A stretch of DNA of 5,350 nt, taken from assembly GCA_021808425.1 (NCBI GenBank), contig JAKBBS010000228.1, positions 1 through 5,350 of the forward strand, written 5' to 3'. The position numbers were made by a program, and so were the translations under genes. Shown here in pieces: positions 5,295-5,350 of this stretch. The stretch is from Actinomycetes bacterium (GTDB lineage Bacteria > Actinomycetota > Acidimicrobiia > Acidimicrobiales > Palsa-688). Position 1 is the stretch's first letter, and each line of letters starts with the position of its first letter. The notes beneath the pieces are model-generated. The model worked only from the letters and a program-made list of their open reading frames with translations, ran no database searches and was not told where the DNA came from.

Positions 5295-5350
5295 GTCTGG
5301 TCTCCAATCGGATAGTGGGTTGGCTGAATCAGGTTGAGCTAGAAGGGTTT
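5295..5350 (-). promoter_or_regulatory. 5' leader of the BKACE gene
   Basis: Besides the strong GGAGA ribosome site at 5301-5305, this edge stretch shows no clear promoter boxes or hairpin. It is too short to tell whether another gene lies upstream in the same operon. Confidence 0.4.

Noticed and set aside
1..5350. CRISPR array, tRNA genes or insertion sequence
   Set aside because: No spaced direct repeats, no cloverleaf-like segments and no transposase motifs were seen.

Overview
The window looks like a GC-rich actinobacterial chromosome segment, roughly 60% GC by eye. Genes use GTG as well as ATG starts, third codon positions are GC-rich, and protein types such as the AbrB/PIN-like pair, PadR plus a small membrane protein, and the BKACE subgroup are common in Actinomycetota. 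The taxon is inferred from style only. No rRNA, tRNA, transposase or CRISPR array was seen.

Layout. Positions 1-192 hold a possible gene fragment running off the left edge on the minus strand and the control region of a toxin-antitoxin-like pair. At 193-425 lies an AbrB/MazE-type antitoxin gene that appears frameshifted at a run of five G. It is followed at 437-1027 by a PIN-like toxin candidate whose 3' end carries a 13-bp tandem duplication. A PadR-type repressor (970-1494, minus) converges on the toxin gene and is divergent from a small multi-pass membrane protein (1546-1983, plus). A palindromic operator candidate sits over face-to-face promoters between these two. A 150-bp AT-rich spacer (1984-2133) contains an 18-bp-arm inverted repeat. 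It separates the membrane gene from a convergent ornithine cyclodeaminase/mu-crystallin family gene (2134-3072, minus). That gene is divergent from a TMEM175-like potassium channel gene (3156-3758, plus). A DinB-like protein lacking its N-terminal helix (3728-4186, minus) overlaps the channel gene tail to tail. It lies 55 bp downstream of a BKACE/DUF849 beta-keto acid cleavage enzyme (4242-5294, minus), with which it may be co-transcribed.

How the genes relate. The AbrB/PIN-like pair is a clear functional unit, and PadR with the membrane protein is a likely regulator-target pair. The cyclodeaminase-family protein and the BKACE enzyme both suggest small-molecule (amino acid or keto acid) catabolism, but they are in separate transcription units and no shared pathway can be shown. 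No new multi-gene system is evident. The most notable theme is small indels and truncations: the antitoxin frameshift, the 13-bp duplication in the toxin tail, and the shortened DinB gene. These suggest decay of accessory genes or residual sequencing error.
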